A stretch of DNA of 64,000 nucleotides, taken from assembly GCF_033193315.1 (NCBI RefSeq), contig NZ_CP136187.1:2631501-2695500 (forward strand), in the 5' to 3' direction. Positions within the stretch are counted from its first letter, which is position 1, and the number at the start of each line of letters is the position of its first letter. The DNA comes from Agathobaculum sp. NTUH-O15-33 (lineage in GTDB: Bacteria > Bacillota > Clostridia > Oscillospirales > Butyricicoccaceae). The notes beneath the pieces are model-generated. The model worked only from the letters and a program-made list of their open reading frames with translations, did not search any database and had not been told where the DNA came from. A program made the translations under genes and the position numbers. This document shows, piece after piece, positions 55,299 to 63,696 of this stretch.

Positions 55299-55332
55299 CC
55301 ATCATTCGCTTTTTTGCGGCAATCGGCGGTTT

Positions 55333-55869
55333 TCAGCATTTAAGCGCTTCATCCTCGATATGGGCGGTGATGCGGCCGTAAAATTCCTTTTTCTGCGCGT
55401 CGTCGCGGAACGCGCGGAACGGGACGATCAGCGCCGAATACTGATCGACGAACACGAAGTAGTGTCCCGCGTCCGTAGCGATACGCTGCACCGCGTCGTA
55501 GGGATAGCTCGTATCCTCATTTTCTCCGGTCAGGCGGAATTCATCGTCACCCAGCACCATTTTCTTCTCGCCGCAGGCATTTTTGCTGTTTGGATTTTTC
55601 AAAATGCGTTCTACGTTTTTTACGACCTTGCGCTTCATATACCAAGGCGTGCCGAAAAAGCATACCGCCGCGAGCGCCACATAAACCGCCACCGATATGA
55701 CGTTCAGCGATTTCAGCCAAACCATCAGCGCCGTGCCGCCAAGCAGCACGATCACCGCGGTCGCGATGCGCGTCATCAGAATGCTGCGCTGCACCAGCGC
55801 GTTTTTGCTCCAGTAATCCAGATTAAAGGCGATAAAATCATCCTTTGTGATTTCATATTGCAGCTCCAT
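55333..55869 (-). CDS. YcxB-like membrane protein
   Basis: The 178-residue protein matches the YcxB pattern: N-terminal ITKDDFIAFNLDYW, two membrane helices (IATAVIVLLGGTALMVWL and VISVAVYVALAAVCFFG), then a soluble PH-like beta domain (GEKKMVLGDDEFRLTGENED, YFVFVDQYSALIVPFRAF). The function of the family is not known. It lies between the thrS leader and tsf on the same strand without clear operon membership. Confidence 0.8.
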   Translation of the reverse strand: MELQYEITKDDFIAFNLDYWSKNALVQRSILMTRIATAVIVLLGGTALMVWLKSLNVISVAVYVALAAVCFFGTPWYMKRKVVKNVERILKNPNSKNACGEKKMVLGDDEFRLTGENEDTSYPYDAVQRIATDAGHYFVFVDQYSALIVPFRAFRDDAQKKEFYGRITAHIEDEALKC

Positions 55870-55930
55870 TTGTCAAAACTCCTTTGTACGTACTGTTCCT
55901 ATTGTAGCGAAAGGCGCGCCCAAAAGCAAG

Positions 55931-55960
55931 AAAAAAGAGCAGCCGAAAACGGCTGCTCTT
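55931..55960 (-). terminator. tsf terminator
   Basis: The stem AAGAGCAGCCG/CGGCTGCTCTT with a TTTT loop is followed by T6 on the minus strand. Confidence 0.9.
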
Positions 55961-55973
55961 GTAAAAAATTCGC

Positions 55974-56906
55974 TTACTTGGCCATCGAAGCGACTTCGGC
56001 CGCGAAATCGTCCTGCTTCTTTTCAATGCCCTCGCCCTTTTCAAAGCGAGCGTACTTGACGAGCTTGATCTCGCCGCCCAGCGTCTTGGCGACCTCTTCG
56101 ATGTGCTTCTCAACGGAGAGCTTGTTCTCCTTGACGAAGGCCTGCTGCAGCAGGCAGTTCTCCTCGTAGTACTTGCCCACGCGGCCCTCTACCATCTTGG
56201 CGATGATCTGCTCCGGCTTGGGCTTGGCGGCGGTCTTGTTCTCCTCGATCGCCTGCGCCATCAGGATTTCGCGCTCCTTGTCGAGGGTCGCGGCGTCTAC
56301 CTCGGACTTATCCATGAAGGACGGACGCATCGCGGCCGCCTGCATGCCGATATCCTTGCCCAGCTCCTTGACGGTGGCGTTGTCCTTCAGGTTATCCGAA
56401 ACGGACAAACCGACCAGCACGCCGATAACGCCGCCCATATGGGTGTAGGCTACGTTAACGGTAGAGTCGTCGTAGCGCTCGAAGCGGCGGATCTGGATGT
56501 TCTCGCCGATCGTCAGCACCTTTTCCTGCAGCGCTTCCTGTACGGTCACGTCGCCCAGCTTGCAGGTCTTGAGCGCCTCTACGTCAGCCGGGTTCTCCTT
56601 CATGACCACGCCGGCCAGATCGGATACGAACTTCTGGAAATCAGCGTTCTTGGCAACGAAGTCGGTCTCGGAGTTGACTTCGATGATCGCGCCTACGCCG
56701 CAATCGCCGCACACGGTCGCGCAGACAACGCCCTCAGCCGCGATGCGGCCGGCCTTCTTAGCGGCCTTGGCAAGGCCCTTTTCACGCAGCAGCTCGACTG
56801 CCTTGTCGAAGTCGCCGTCAGCCTCTTGCAGCGCCTTCTTGCAGTCCATCATGCCTACATTGGTCATTTCACGAAGCTTTTTTACATCAGCAGCGGTAAA
56901 AGCCAT
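55974..56906 (-). CDS. tsf: Elongation factor Ts
   Basis: The 310-residue nucleotide exchange factor of EF-Tu starts MAFTAADVKKLREMTNVGMM. It has the N-terminal UBA-like domain (MDCKKALQEADGDFDKAVEL) and the core TDFVAKNADFQ block that inserts into EF-Tu, then two dimerisation repeats with the KPEQIIAKMVEGRVGKYYEE segment. GAGGAGG precedes the ATG at 56906. It follows rpsB as in most bacteria, though separated by repeat element C. Confidence 0.96.
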   Translation of the reverse strand: MAFTAADVKKLREMTNVGMMDCKKALQEADGDFDKAVELLREKGLAKAAKKAGRIAAEGVVCATVCGDCGVGAIIEVNSETDFVAKNADFQKFVSDLAGVVMKENPADVEALKTCKLGDVTVQEALQEKVLTIGENIQIRRFERYDDSTVNVAYTHMGGVIGVLVGLSVSDNLKDNATVKELGKDIGMQAAAMRPSFMDKSEVDAATLDKEREILMAQAIEENKTAAKPKPEQIIAKMVEGRVGKYYEENCLLQQAFVKENKLSVEKHIEEVAKTLGGEIKLVKYARFEKGEGIEKKQDDFAAEVASMAK

Positions 56907-56957
56907 TTTATAATTCCTCCTCAAATATCGATAGTCACCTTGCTTGGTGGGTAAAAC

Positions 56958-57083
56958 AAATTAGTAATTAGTAGTTAGTAATTAGTAATTACTGTGCCGC
57001 ACAAGCATGCGGGGTCATCAAGGCGCGAGCTGAAAGGCCATCGACCAAATTACTAATTTCTAATTCCTAATTACTAATTAAAA
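56958..57083. repeat. AATTAG-type inverted-repeat element C
   Basis: The left side (AATTAGTAATTAGTAGTTAG) and right side (CTAATTCCTAATTACTAATT) are inverted copies flanking GC-richer sequence with CATGC-type palindromes. It is inserted between rpsB and tsf. Confidence 0.75.
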
Positions 57084-57089
57084 AGAATC

Positions 57090-57833
57090 TTATTCAGCCT
57101 GCGCTGCGGGAGCTTCGGCGGTCTCGGCCTTGGCCTCAACCTCGAGCTGCTCGCCCTGCTTGCCTTCCAGAACGGCGTTGGCCATGGTCTGGGAGATCAG
57201 CTTGATCGCGCGGATCGCATCGTCGTTGCCGGGGATCACATAATCGACCTCGTCCGGATCGCAGTTGGTATCAACGATTGCAACGATCGGGATATTCAGC
57301 TTGCGGGCTTCCGCGATCGCGTTCTTTTCCTTGCGGGAATCGACTACGAACAGCGCGCCGGGCAGCTTCTTCATCTCGCGAACGCCGCCGAGGTACTTTT
57401 CGAGCTTGGCGATTTCGAGCTGGAGCTTGATAACTTCCTTCTTGGGAAGCAGATCAAAGGTGCCGTCGGCCTGCATCTTCTGCAGCTGGTTCAGACGGGC
57501 GATACGGGTGCGCATGGTCTTGAAGTTGGTCAGCATGCCGCCGAGCCAACGGGCGTTGACAAAGAACTGGCCGGAACGCTCCGCCTCTTCCTTGATCGCG
57601 TCCTGCGCCTGCTTCTTGGTGCCGACGAACAGGATGGACTCGCCGGCTGCGGCGATGTCGCGAACGAAGAAGTAAGCTTCCTCGAGCTTCTTGACCGTCT
57701 TCTGCAGGTCGATGATATAGATACCGTTGCGTTCGGTGAAGATGTAGGTCGCCATCTTCGGGTTCCAGCGGCGGGTCTGGTGGCCAAAGTGCACGCCAGC
57801 CTCCAGCAGCTGCTTCATAGAGATTACTGCCAT
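57090..57833 (-). CDS. rpsB: 30S ribosomal protein S2
   Basis: The 247-residue S2 has the conserved [20 protein letters not shown] start, [24 protein letters not shown] and [20 protein letters not shown]. The Ala/Glu-rich C-terminal tail is usual for clostridial S2. AGGAGGAAATTAAAA precedes the ATG at 57833; the open frame extends 18 codons into a structured leader. It assembles on the 30S platform and is co-directional with tsf. Confidence 0.97.
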   Translation of the reverse strand: MAVISMKQLLEAGVHFGHQTRRWNPKMATYIFTERNGIYIIDLQKTVKKLEEAYFFVRDIAAAGESILFVGTKKQAQDAIKEEAERSGQFFVNARWLGGMLTNFKTMRTRIARLNQLQKMQADGTFDLLPKKEVIKLQLEIAKLEKYLGGVREMKKLPGALFVVDSRKEKNAIAEARKLNIPIVAIVDTNCDPDEVDYVIPGNDDAIRAIKLISQTMANAVLEGKQGEQLEVEAKAETAEAPAAQAE

Positions 57834-57861
57834 TTTTAATTTCCTCCTCGGTTGTTTCCTC

Positions 57862-57926
57862 CATCCCGGGTCATCTGACAGCGGCAACCTGCTTTACAGG
57901 TCACCAGCCGCTTTCATCACGGGATG
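57862..57926 (-). promoter_or_regulatory. Structured rpsB 5' leader (candidate S2 autoregulatory element)
   Basis: CATCCCG (57862-57868) pairs with CGGGATG (57920-57926). Nested inside are AGCGGC/GCCGCT and ACCTG/CAGGT helices. The structure lies 29 bp before the rpsB start on the transcribed strand. Ribosomal-protein genes commonly carry such feedback leaders, so S2 binding is a reasonable inference. Confidence 0.6.
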
Positions 57927-57948
57927 TGTGAATTCGTGCTCTAATAGT

Positions 57949-58287
57949 TTAGCACTTTGCGCTTTCTTTGTCAATCATTTTTTGGTATCCTTTTCCCCAT
58001 TCCTTCATCACGTCGATCACGGGTCCAAGGCTGCGTCCCAGCTCGGTCAACGCGTATTCCACACGGGGCGGCACCTCGGCGTAAACGGTGCGCGTGACGA
58101 GTCCGTCCGCCTCCATTTTCCTAAGGTTTGCGGTAAGCACCTTCTGGCTGATCGCGCCGAGCGATTTTTTCAGTTCGCCAAACCGCCGGGTGCCCGCCAT
58201 CAGGTCGCGGATAATCAAAATTTTCCATCGGTCGCTGATCAGCGTCAGCGTGGTTTCAACCGGACAGGCCGGCAGCTTTCTCTCCAT
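57949..58287 (-). CDS. HxlR family transcriptional regulator
   Basis: The 112-residue protein starts MERKLPACPVETTLTLISDR and has the HxlR winged helix: WKILIIRDLMAGTRRFGELK, ISQKVLTANLRKMEADGLVT and VEYALTELGRSL. The N-terminal Cys8 is common in redox- or electrophile-sensing members. AAGGAGGAAGCG fixes the start. It is divergent from the macrodomain-SirTM pair, which makes control of that pair the simplest hypothesis. Confidence 0.92.
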   Translation of the reverse strand: MERKLPACPVETTLTLISDRWKILIIRDLMAGTRRFGELKKSLGAISQKVLTANLRKMEADGLVTRTVYAEVPPRVEYALTELGRSLGPVIDVMKEWGKGYQKMIDKESAKC

Positions 58288-58299
58288 CGCTTCCTCCTT

Positions 58300-58316
58300 G
58301 GTATCCTTTGGGTACC
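58300..58316. promoter_or_regulatory. Candidate HxlR operator
   Basis: GGTATCC-TTT-GGGTACC is an inverted repeat with one mismatch, 13 bp upstream of the HxlR start in the divergent intergenic region. Self-regulation is plausible. Confidence 0.45.
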
Positions 58317-58398
58317 TACCGCACATAAAAGTGCCTGCTTTACTTTTTTCGCTTGCAGGCCTATTATACAGATAAGAAGCGTAAAGCGCAAGAGTAGT

Positions 58399-59214
58399 AT
58401 GGACGAAAGGCGGCAAAGCATGCATATAAACGGTGTGATGACGCAGGCGGAACGCCGCCTGTGGCTGATCCATTATTTAAAGGAAAAGGGCGGCCCGCTC
58501 GCGGACGCGCCTGTGCCGCCGGATGCGGACGGACAGCGCCGCCTGCTGCGCGGTCTGATGAACGTGCGCCCGCCCGCACCGATCGGGCCGGAGTTTTTGG
58601 CCGTGCAGGACGCATACCTGCAAACGGCGCTTTGTCACAAAGACGTGACGGATGCCGCCACCCTGCCCCTTACGCCGGACCGGCTGGGCCTTTGGCGCGG
58701 CGATATCACCACGCTGCGCGTGGACGCGATCGTTAACGCGGCAAACGGCGCGCTGCTCGGCTGCTTTATCCCCTGCCATTCGTGTATCGACAACGCCATC
58801 CACTCGGCCAGCGGCGTACAGCTGCGGCTCGCCTGTCATGATTTGATGAAACAGCAAGGCGCGCCCGAACCCACCGGCGCGGCCAAGCTCACGCCGGGGT
58901 TTAACCTGCCCGCCCGCTATGTCGTGCATACGGTCGGCCCCATCGTGCAAGGGCCGCAGCCGACGCGGGAGGACCGCGAGGCGCTTGCTGCGTGCTACCA
59001 CGCCTGCCTGACCCGCGCCGTGGAGCACGGCCTCGCGTCCCTTGCATTCTGCTGCATCTCCACGGGCGTGTTTCATTTTCCAAACGAGCCTGCCGCCGAG
59101 ATCGCCGTCCGAACCGTGCGCGATTTTCTAAAAAACGACCATACGCTGCAAAGGGTGATCTTTAATGTATTCACAGAACGGGACGAAACGCTCTACCGGC
59201 TGCTACTCGCCTGA
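58399..59214 (+). CDS. Zinc-containing macrodomain (protein ADP-ribosylhydrolase type)
   Basis: The 271-residue protein has an N-terminal helical part and a macrodomain with GDITTLRVDAIVNAANGAL. This is followed by GCFIPCHSCIDNAIHSASG, whose Cys/His set matches the zinc-macro subclass, and later CISTGVFHFPNEPAAEIAV. This subclass removes ADP-ribose placed by SirTM sirtuins. The ATG at 58399 has a weak ribosome site; 58420 and 58438 are alternatives. It overlaps the next gene by 50 bp, so the two are coupled. Confidence 0.9.
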   Translation: MDERRQSMHINGVMTQAERRLWLIHYLKEKGGPLADAPVPPDADGQRRLLRGLMNVRPPAPIGPEFLAVQDAYLQTALCHKDVTDAATLPLTPDRLGLWRGDITTLRVDAIVNAANGALLGCFIPCHSCIDNAIHSASGVQLRLACHDLMKQQGAPEPTGAAKLTPGFNLPARYVVHTVGPIVQGPQPTREDREALAACYHACLTRAVEHGLASLAFCCISTGVFHFPNEPAAEIAVRTVRDFLKNDHTLQRVIFNVFTERDETLYRLLLA

Positions 59215-60040
59215 AATACGCCGCGCGGCCGCGCTTTTCCAAAGCGCCCGCCGCGTGGTGATCGGCGGCGGGGCCGGACTATCCGCCGCCGCGGGCCTTT
59301 TGTACAGCGGCCCGCGCTTTACCGGGCGTTTCGCGCCCTTCATTGCCAAATACGGCTTGACCGACATGTATTCCGCTGGCTTCTATCCCTTTCCGAACGA
59401 GCGGGCGCGCTGGGCTTATTGGGCGCAGCACATTCTGGTCAACCGCATCCAGCCGCCCGCCCTGCCGCTGTACCGGCAGCTATACGGCCTTGTTGGCGCG
59501 CGCGAGCACTTTGTGATTACCACCAATGTGGATCACCAGTTTCAAAAGGCGGGGTTTGCCCCGGCGCGCGTATTCGCCGTGCAGGGTGACTATGGGGAGC
59601 TGCAATGCGCCCGCGCCTGCCACGGCGGCCTGTACCCAGCCGAGCCGGTCGTCCGGGCGCTGTCGGCCGCGACAAGGGATTGCCTTGTACCCGACGCGCT
59701 GGTGCCGCGCTGCCCGGTCTGCGGCGGCAAGATGGCGGTCCACCTGCGGGTAGACCAATCTTTTGTAGAGGACGATACGTGGCATGAGGCGTGCGCGCGA
59801 TATGAGGATTTTCTGCGCGCCTGTATCGACGTGCCCACCGTGCTGCTTGAGCTTGGCGTGGGCTTCAACACCCCCGGCATTATCCGCTACCCGTTTGAGC
59901 GCCTTGCTCTCGCCTATGAGAATTTTTCGCTCATCCGCGTCAATCTGTCGGAAGCGCGGCTGCCCGACGAGCTAAAGTCACGCGGGGTTTCCCTCGCGGG
60001 CGATATGAAGGATACCCTGTCCGCGCTCGCCGCAAGATAA
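59165..60040 (+). CDS. SirTM-type (class M) sirtuin, protein ADP-ribosyltransferase
   Basis: The 291-residue protein has the sirtuin NAD motif VVIGGGAGLSAAAGL (32-46), TTNVDHQFQKAGF in place of the deacetylase HG active-site block, a Cys-containing zinc module (CARACH and CPVCGGK), and LELGVGFNTPGIIRYPFERL near the end. This matches SirTM enzymes, which ADP-ribosylate GcvH-L after lipoylation in some pathogens. Neither GcvH-L nor an LplA2 ligase is in the window, so the target here is unknown. AAAGGGTGATCTTTA precedes the ATG. Confidence 0.9.
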   Translation: MYSQNGTKRSTGCYSPEIRRAAALFQSARRVVIGGGAGLSAAAGLLYSGPRFTGRFAPFIAKYGLTDMYSAGFYPFPNERARWAYWAQHILVNRIQPPALPLYRQLYGLVGAREHFVITTNVDHQFQKAGFAPARVFAVQGDYGELQCARACHGGLYPAEPVVRALSAATRDCLVPDALVPRCPVCGGKMAVHLRVDQSFVEDDTWHEACARYEDFLRACIDVPTVLLELGVGFNTPGIIRYPFERLALAYENFSLIRVNLSEARLPDELKSRGVSLAGDMKDTLSALAAR

Positions 60041-60083
60041 AAAGAAGTACGCTTTCGTTTGAAGGAAAGCGTACTTCTTTATT
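60041..60083. terminator. Bidirectional terminator
   Basis: A perfect 16-bp stem (AAAGAAGTACGCTTTC with its complement) with an eight-base loop lies between the convergent SirTM gene and the sugar operon. Confidence 0.85.
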
Positions 60084-60765
60084 ATTCTTCGGCGGGCGGA
60101 TACTCGTTGCAGAGCAGATACAGCGGCGGCTCGTCCTCCTCGATCTGTGGAAAGCGGCCCTGCGGCTCGTAAAAACGGTTGTCCAAATGATCGTCATTCA
60201 CCATGGATACCTCGCCGATGAGCACCGGCCCGTGTCCCGGTTCGGCCCAGAAAGCGTGGTACTGCCGCTGCGGCAGCGTAATGCTCATGCCGGGCGTCAG
60301 CCGTAAAACGGAGGCCGCGGGCACCGTGCGTTCCATGCCATCCAGCCGCACGGTAACGGGCGTATCCGCAAGTTCCTCCGCCGCCGTCGCGTTCCAAACC
60401 TGCACCATCAAGTTGCCGCCGCCCCGGTTGATGATATCCTCCATCTTGCTCCAATGGAAGTGGTTCGGGGAAAGCTGTCCCTCCTGTGAGATCAGCAGCT
60501 TTTCCGCGTAGGGCTTTGGGTACTTCTTGTCGGTCATGCTGCCGTTGCGGATCGTAAACAGCGCCAGACCGACGCGCTCGAACGCGCCGTGTCCGTAATC
60601 GGTAATATCCCAGCCCAGCATGTTGTCTCGTATCTCATCGCAGTCATGTCCCGCCAGCGCCCACTGCGCGGGCGGCCAAAACGCCCATGGCGGCAGATAA
60701 AAGCCCTGTTCTTTGACAAACGCCGCGGCATTTTGCAGAATCCGGTTGATCGCGGAACGCTTCAT
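60082..60765 (-). CDS. D-lyxose ketol-isomerase (DUF1498 cupin)
   Basis: The 227-residue cupin matches D-lyxose isomerase: NHFHWSKMEDIINRGGGNL (metal-binding His/Glu), PGMSITLPQRQYHAFWAEPG and YLLCNEYPP near the end. The family interconverts D-lyxose and D-xylulose and also acts on D-mannose. It overlaps the upstream TIM-like gene by four bases (ATGA), so it is the last gene of the sugar operon. The real substrate in this pathway may differ. Confidence 0.9.
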   Translation of the reverse strand: MKRSAINRILQNAAAFVKEQGFYLPPWAFWPPAQWALAGHDCDEIRDNMLGWDITDYGHGAFERVGLALFTIRNGSMTDKKYPKPYAEKLLISQEGQLSPNHFHWSKMEDIINRGGGNLMVQVWNATAAEELADTPVTVRLDGMERTVPAASVLRLTPGMSITLPQRQYHAFWAEPGHGPVLIGEVSMVNDDHLDNRFYEPQGRFPQIEEDEPPLYLLCNEYPPAEE

Positions 60766-61562
60766 GACCGGCGCCTCCCTTCCGCTTTGTCCGCGAAAAT
60801 GGGCAGTACCTGCCGGATGATCGCGGCAAACCGCTCCGCGTCCCACGCGCTGCGGCCGATGAATAGGCCGCCGATATCGGGCTGCGCCGCCAGCGCCGCA
60901 GCGTTTTCCGGGTTGACGCTGCCGCCGTACAGCACCGGGATCTTCGCGCCCGCCGCGCCGAACAATTCAAAAAGCGCCTGCCGGATCGCGGCGTGGCGCG
61001 CTTCGGCATAGGCGGCGCTTGCGGGCTCGCCCCCCACGCCGATGGCCCAGACCGGCTCGTAAGCGATCCAAAGCTGCTCCGCCCGCGCGGCGTCCACCCC
61101 GAAAAGCCCTTCCTTGAGCTGTGTGCGCAGCACCTCGTCGGCAATGCCGTGCGCCCGCTGCGCCTTGGTCTCGCCGACGCAGAGCAGCGCCGTCATACCG
61201 TGACGCAGGGCGGCGTGCACCTTACGGTTTTCCATTTCATCGGTCTCGCCCAGCACATGCCGCCGCTCGGAATGGCCGATCTCCGCGATGGTCACGCCCA
61301 CCTCGGCCAGCATGGTGGGCGAAATTTCGCCGGTGAACTGTCCTTCATCCTCCCATCCCATATTCTGCGCGCCCAAACGAATGCCCGCCGCGCGCGCCGT
61401 AGCGCTCACGCGGTCAAGCGCGGTGTAGGATGGGATGACGAACAGCTCCATGCTCTCCCGGCTCAGATCCGCCGTTTGGCGGCCCAGCGCTTCGAGAAAC
61501 GAGGCCGTTTGCGCGATATTCTTATACATTTTTGTATTAGTGCCGATATACAGCTTGCTCAT
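60762..61562 (-). CDS. Triosephosphate isomerase-family enzyme, likely L-erythrulose-1-phosphate isomerase (LerI/EryH type)
   Basis: The 266-residue TIM barrel keeps the catalytic Lys11 in GTNTKMYK, His in IGHSERR and Glu in AYEPVWAIG, and the phosphate loop YGGSVNPEN. The N-terminal TNTKMYK replaces the NWKM of housekeeping TpiA, as in tetrulose-phosphate isomerases. Pairing with an RpiB paralogue supports L-erythrulose-1-P to D-erythrulose-4-P conversion (EryH/LerI), as opposed to glycolytic TIM. That assignment is inference from family and context. Confidence 0.85.
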   Translation of the reverse strand: MSKLYIGTNTKMYKNIAQTASFLEALGRQTADLSRESMELFVIPSYTALDRVSATARAAGIRLGAQNMGWEDEGQFTGEISPTMLAEVGVTIAEIGHSERRHVLGETDEMENRKVHAALRHGMTALLCVGETKAQRAHGIADEVLRTQLKEGLFGVDAARAEQLWIAYEPVWAIGVGGEPASAAYAEARHAAIRQALFELFGAAGAKIPVLYGGSVNPENAAALAAQPDIGGLFIGRSAWDAERFAAIIRQVLPIFADKAEGRRRS

Positions 61563-61583
61563 CTGTCGCTAAGCCCCTTTCGG

Positions 61584-62042
61584 TCAGTGAAAGTTTGCGG
61601 CCTCGGTCTCTATGATCGCCTCCACCTTGGGCGTGGAGGGACCGTCCGCAAATTCGAGCTGCACCCAATCGGACGCGATCATTTTTGCCAGCTCCGGCCC
61701 GATCACGCGCGCGCCCATACACAGCACGTTGCCGTTATTGCTGAGGACCGACCGCCGCGCGGAATACAGATCGTGACCGACCGCCGCGCGAATACCGCGA
61801 AACTTGTTGGCCGTCATGCACATGCCGATGCCCGTGCCGCAAATCAAAATGCCGCGTTTGGCAAAACCGCTCGCTATCACCTTGTCGCACACCCGGCCCG
61901 CGATATGGGGATAGAGCGTGTCGTCCGCCGCTGAATCGCAGCCCACATCCTCCACCGTGCAGCCCAGCTTTTGCAGCTGCTCCCGGATGATGTTTTTCAT
62001 TTCAAAACCCGCGTTGTCGCACCCAATGACGATCTCGCGCAT
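61584..62042 (-). CDS. RpiB/LacA/LacB family isomerase, likely D-erythrulose-4-phosphate isomerase (DerI/EryI type)
   Basis: The 152-residue protein shows CDNAGFEMKN, YPHIAGRVCDKVI, CGTGIGMCMTANKF and GHDLYSARRSVLSNNGNVL, matching RpiB-fold isomerases. The first block has Asn where ribose-5-P isomerase B has His (SDHAG), as in EryI/DerI. These enzymes convert D-erythrulose-4-P to D-erythrose-4-P for the pentose phosphate pathway. The ATG at 62042 follows GAAGGGAGGAAAACAGC. It lies 21 bp from the TIM-like gene. Confidence 0.85.
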   Translation of the reverse strand: MREIVIGCDNAGFEMKNIIREQLQKLGCTVEDVGCDSAADDTLYPHIAGRVCDKVIASGFAKRGILICGTGIGMCMTANKFRGIRAAVGHDLYSARRSVLSNNGNVLCMGARVIGPELAKMIASDWVQLEFADGPSTPKVEAIIETEAANFH

Positions 62043-62065
62043 GCTGTTTTCCTCCCTTCGTTTAC

Positions 62066-62842
62066 TCAGTACCGCATGATCGCCCGCACCGCGCGTTCCG
62101 TCCCCTCGGACGGCTGCAGCGCGAAGCCCACCATGCCCTGATAGTCCATCTGCGTCAAACATTGCTTGATCGCGGCAAAATTAATTTCGCCGGTGCCGGG
62201 CTCGTGCCGGCCGGGCACATCGGCAAAATGGATATGCCCCGTGATACCCCGGTAGCGCCGCAGCGATTCGACCAATCTGCCGCCGTTTTGCTGCATGTGA
62301 TACAGGTCGCAGAGCAGCCGCACGTTCGGGCTGCCCACCGTTTCGACGATCTCGGCGGCCAGATCGACATGCTCCATGAACACGCCGGGGTGCTCGGTGC
62401 CGCTGATCGCTTCGACCAACAGGATGATCCCCGCCCGCTCCATGTGCGGCGCAAGCTTTTTATAGGTATCGTACATGTTCAGCAGCTTTTTGGTCGCCGT
62501 CAATTCGTCGTGGCGGCACAGCACCTCGCTTTTCGCGCCCAGTGCGTTGGAGTGCGTGACCAGCATGCGCGCGCCCGCGCGGCGCGCCATATCGGCCGAA
62601 CGGCAAACCAGCTCGATATATTCCTGCTGCCGCGCGCCGTCGATCGGCGAATAGAGCTCGTCCCCGGTGAAGGCGGCGATCGGGATGTCCGCCTGCCGGG
62701 CGGCGTTGATCACCGCGTCCATATCCTTTTCCAGCCACCCGGCAAACTCCACCGCATCGAACCCCGCGTCCTTCGCGCACTGAAAGCGCTCTAAAAAGGT
62801 TTTTTCGGTGAACAGCATTTCCAGATTCGCGCTTTTTTTCAT
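62066..62842 (-). CDS. AP-endonuclease-2-fold TIM-barrel enzyme (hydroxypyruvate isomerase / OiaC-like)
   Basis: The 258-residue protein has the xylose-isomerase-like fold: NLEMLFTEKTFLERFQCAKD, FDAVEFAGW, ILLVEAISGTEHPGVFME, VRLLCDLYHMQQNGG and HIHFADVPGRHEPGTGEINF, matching the Hyi group and its metal Glu/Asp/His/Glu set. Relatives include hydroxypyruvate isomerase, OtnI and 3-oxo-isoapionate decarboxylase OiaC. With a PGDH_C dehydrogenase upstream and tetrulose-phosphate isomerases downstream, OiaC-like decarboxylation to L-erythrulose is the most coherent reading, but OtnI is possible. Confidence 0.82.
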   Translation of the reverse strand: MKKSANLEMLFTEKTFLERFQCAKDAGFDAVEFAGWLEKDMDAVINAARQADIPIAAFTGDELYSPIDGARQQEYIELVCRSADMARRAGARMLVTHSNALGAKSEVLCRHDELTATKKLLNMYDTYKKLAPHMERAGIILLVEAISGTEHPGVFMEHVDLAAEIVETVGSPNVRLLCDLYHMQQNGGRLVESLRRYRGITGHIHFADVPGRHEPGTGEINFAAIKQCLTQMDYQGMVGFALQPSEGTERAVRAIMRY

Positions 62843-62862
62843 ATTTTCGACCTCTTTGCGTC

Positions 62863-63696
62863 TTACGAATGGAAATCCGCGATCTCGCGCGTAAATTCGC
62901 GGATGAACGCTATGTTCAGCACTTCTTCCTTCCAACCCGGCTTCATGATCAGCTCCATGCCGCGTTTCAGCGCGGCTTTCGCGCCGTCCGACATATTGTC
63001 CGGATCGGCGTCGCCGAAAGAGGTATGCAGCTGTGGGCGCAGGTGGCCGGTGACAAAGGAATGCGCGACCTCGCGCGGCACGCCCATGTCGATAATAACC
63101 TCCATGGCCTCGCGCATGGCTTCAAACAGCGGCGCGGTGACCAGCTCGACCACGCCGGGCTCCAGCATGCACATCTGCTCGGGCGTGATCCAAAACACCT
63201 TTAAAACCGGCTCGAACATGATGCGCGCCAGCGCTTCAAGTCCGGGCTTGTCCGCTTCGTCGCCGCGCACCAGCGAGCAAACGATATCCATCGGCGCGAC
63301 GCCGCCCCAGTAGTCCTTCTGCACCGCCGGATCGTCGCTCGATGTGAAAACAGAGGGGTGGTTGGGGTGGATGACTAAGTATTTCAGGTGCTCCACCTCG
63401 GGGATCGCGCCCGAATAGGTGGCCGCCGGATCAAGCGTAATCAGGACCGCGCCCGGCTTCATGTTGGCGACCGCGTCCTTTGATACGAATTGCAGCACGC
63501 GGTCGGGTACCGCGAGGATGACATAGTCCGCTTCGCGCACCGCGTCCTCCAAGGGCTGCGGCCGCACGCCGAACGGCGCGAGAACGGCGGCGTTTTTTTC
63601 CACATAGGTCATCTCATACGCGGGGTCGTCCTTCAGTTTGGCCACCAAGCGGCGGCCCACCTTGCCGCCCGCGCCCACCAGTGCGATTTTGCTCAT
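62863..63696 (-). CDS. PGDH_C-type NAD(P)-dependent dehydrogenase (apionate oxidoisomerase-like)
   Basis: The 277-residue protein has an N-terminal dinucleotide fold (MSKIALVGAGGKVGRRLVAK, ADYVILAVPD) and a C-terminal helical domain of the phosphogluconate-dehydrogenase-C kind (EPGVVELVTAPLFEAMREAM, SFVTGHLRPQLHTSFGDA). It is not 6-phosphogluconate dehydrogenase proper. I recall D-apionate oxidoisomerase (ApnO) with this build. Its ATG overlaps the preceding stop by one base (TAATG), so it is coupled to the upstream partial gene. Confidence 0.8.
   Translation of the reverse strand: MSKIALVGAGGKVGRRLVAKLKDDPAYEMTYVEKNAAVLAPFGVRPQPLEDAVREADYVILAVPDRVLQFVSKDAVANMKPGAVLITLDPAATYSGAIPEVEHLKYLVIHPNHPSVFTSSDDPAVQKDYWGGVAPMDIVCSLVRGDEADKPGLEALARIMFEPVLKVFWITPEQMCMLEPGVVELVTAPLFEAMREAMEVIIDMGVPREVAHSFVTGHLRPQLHTSFGDADPDNMSDGAKAALKRGMELIMKPGWKEEVLNIAFIREFTREIADFHS

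Noticed and set aside
57928..58398. N-terminal extension of the macrodomain frame
   Set aside because: The extension is antisense to the HxlR gene and has no ribosome site; the true start is at 58399 or just after.
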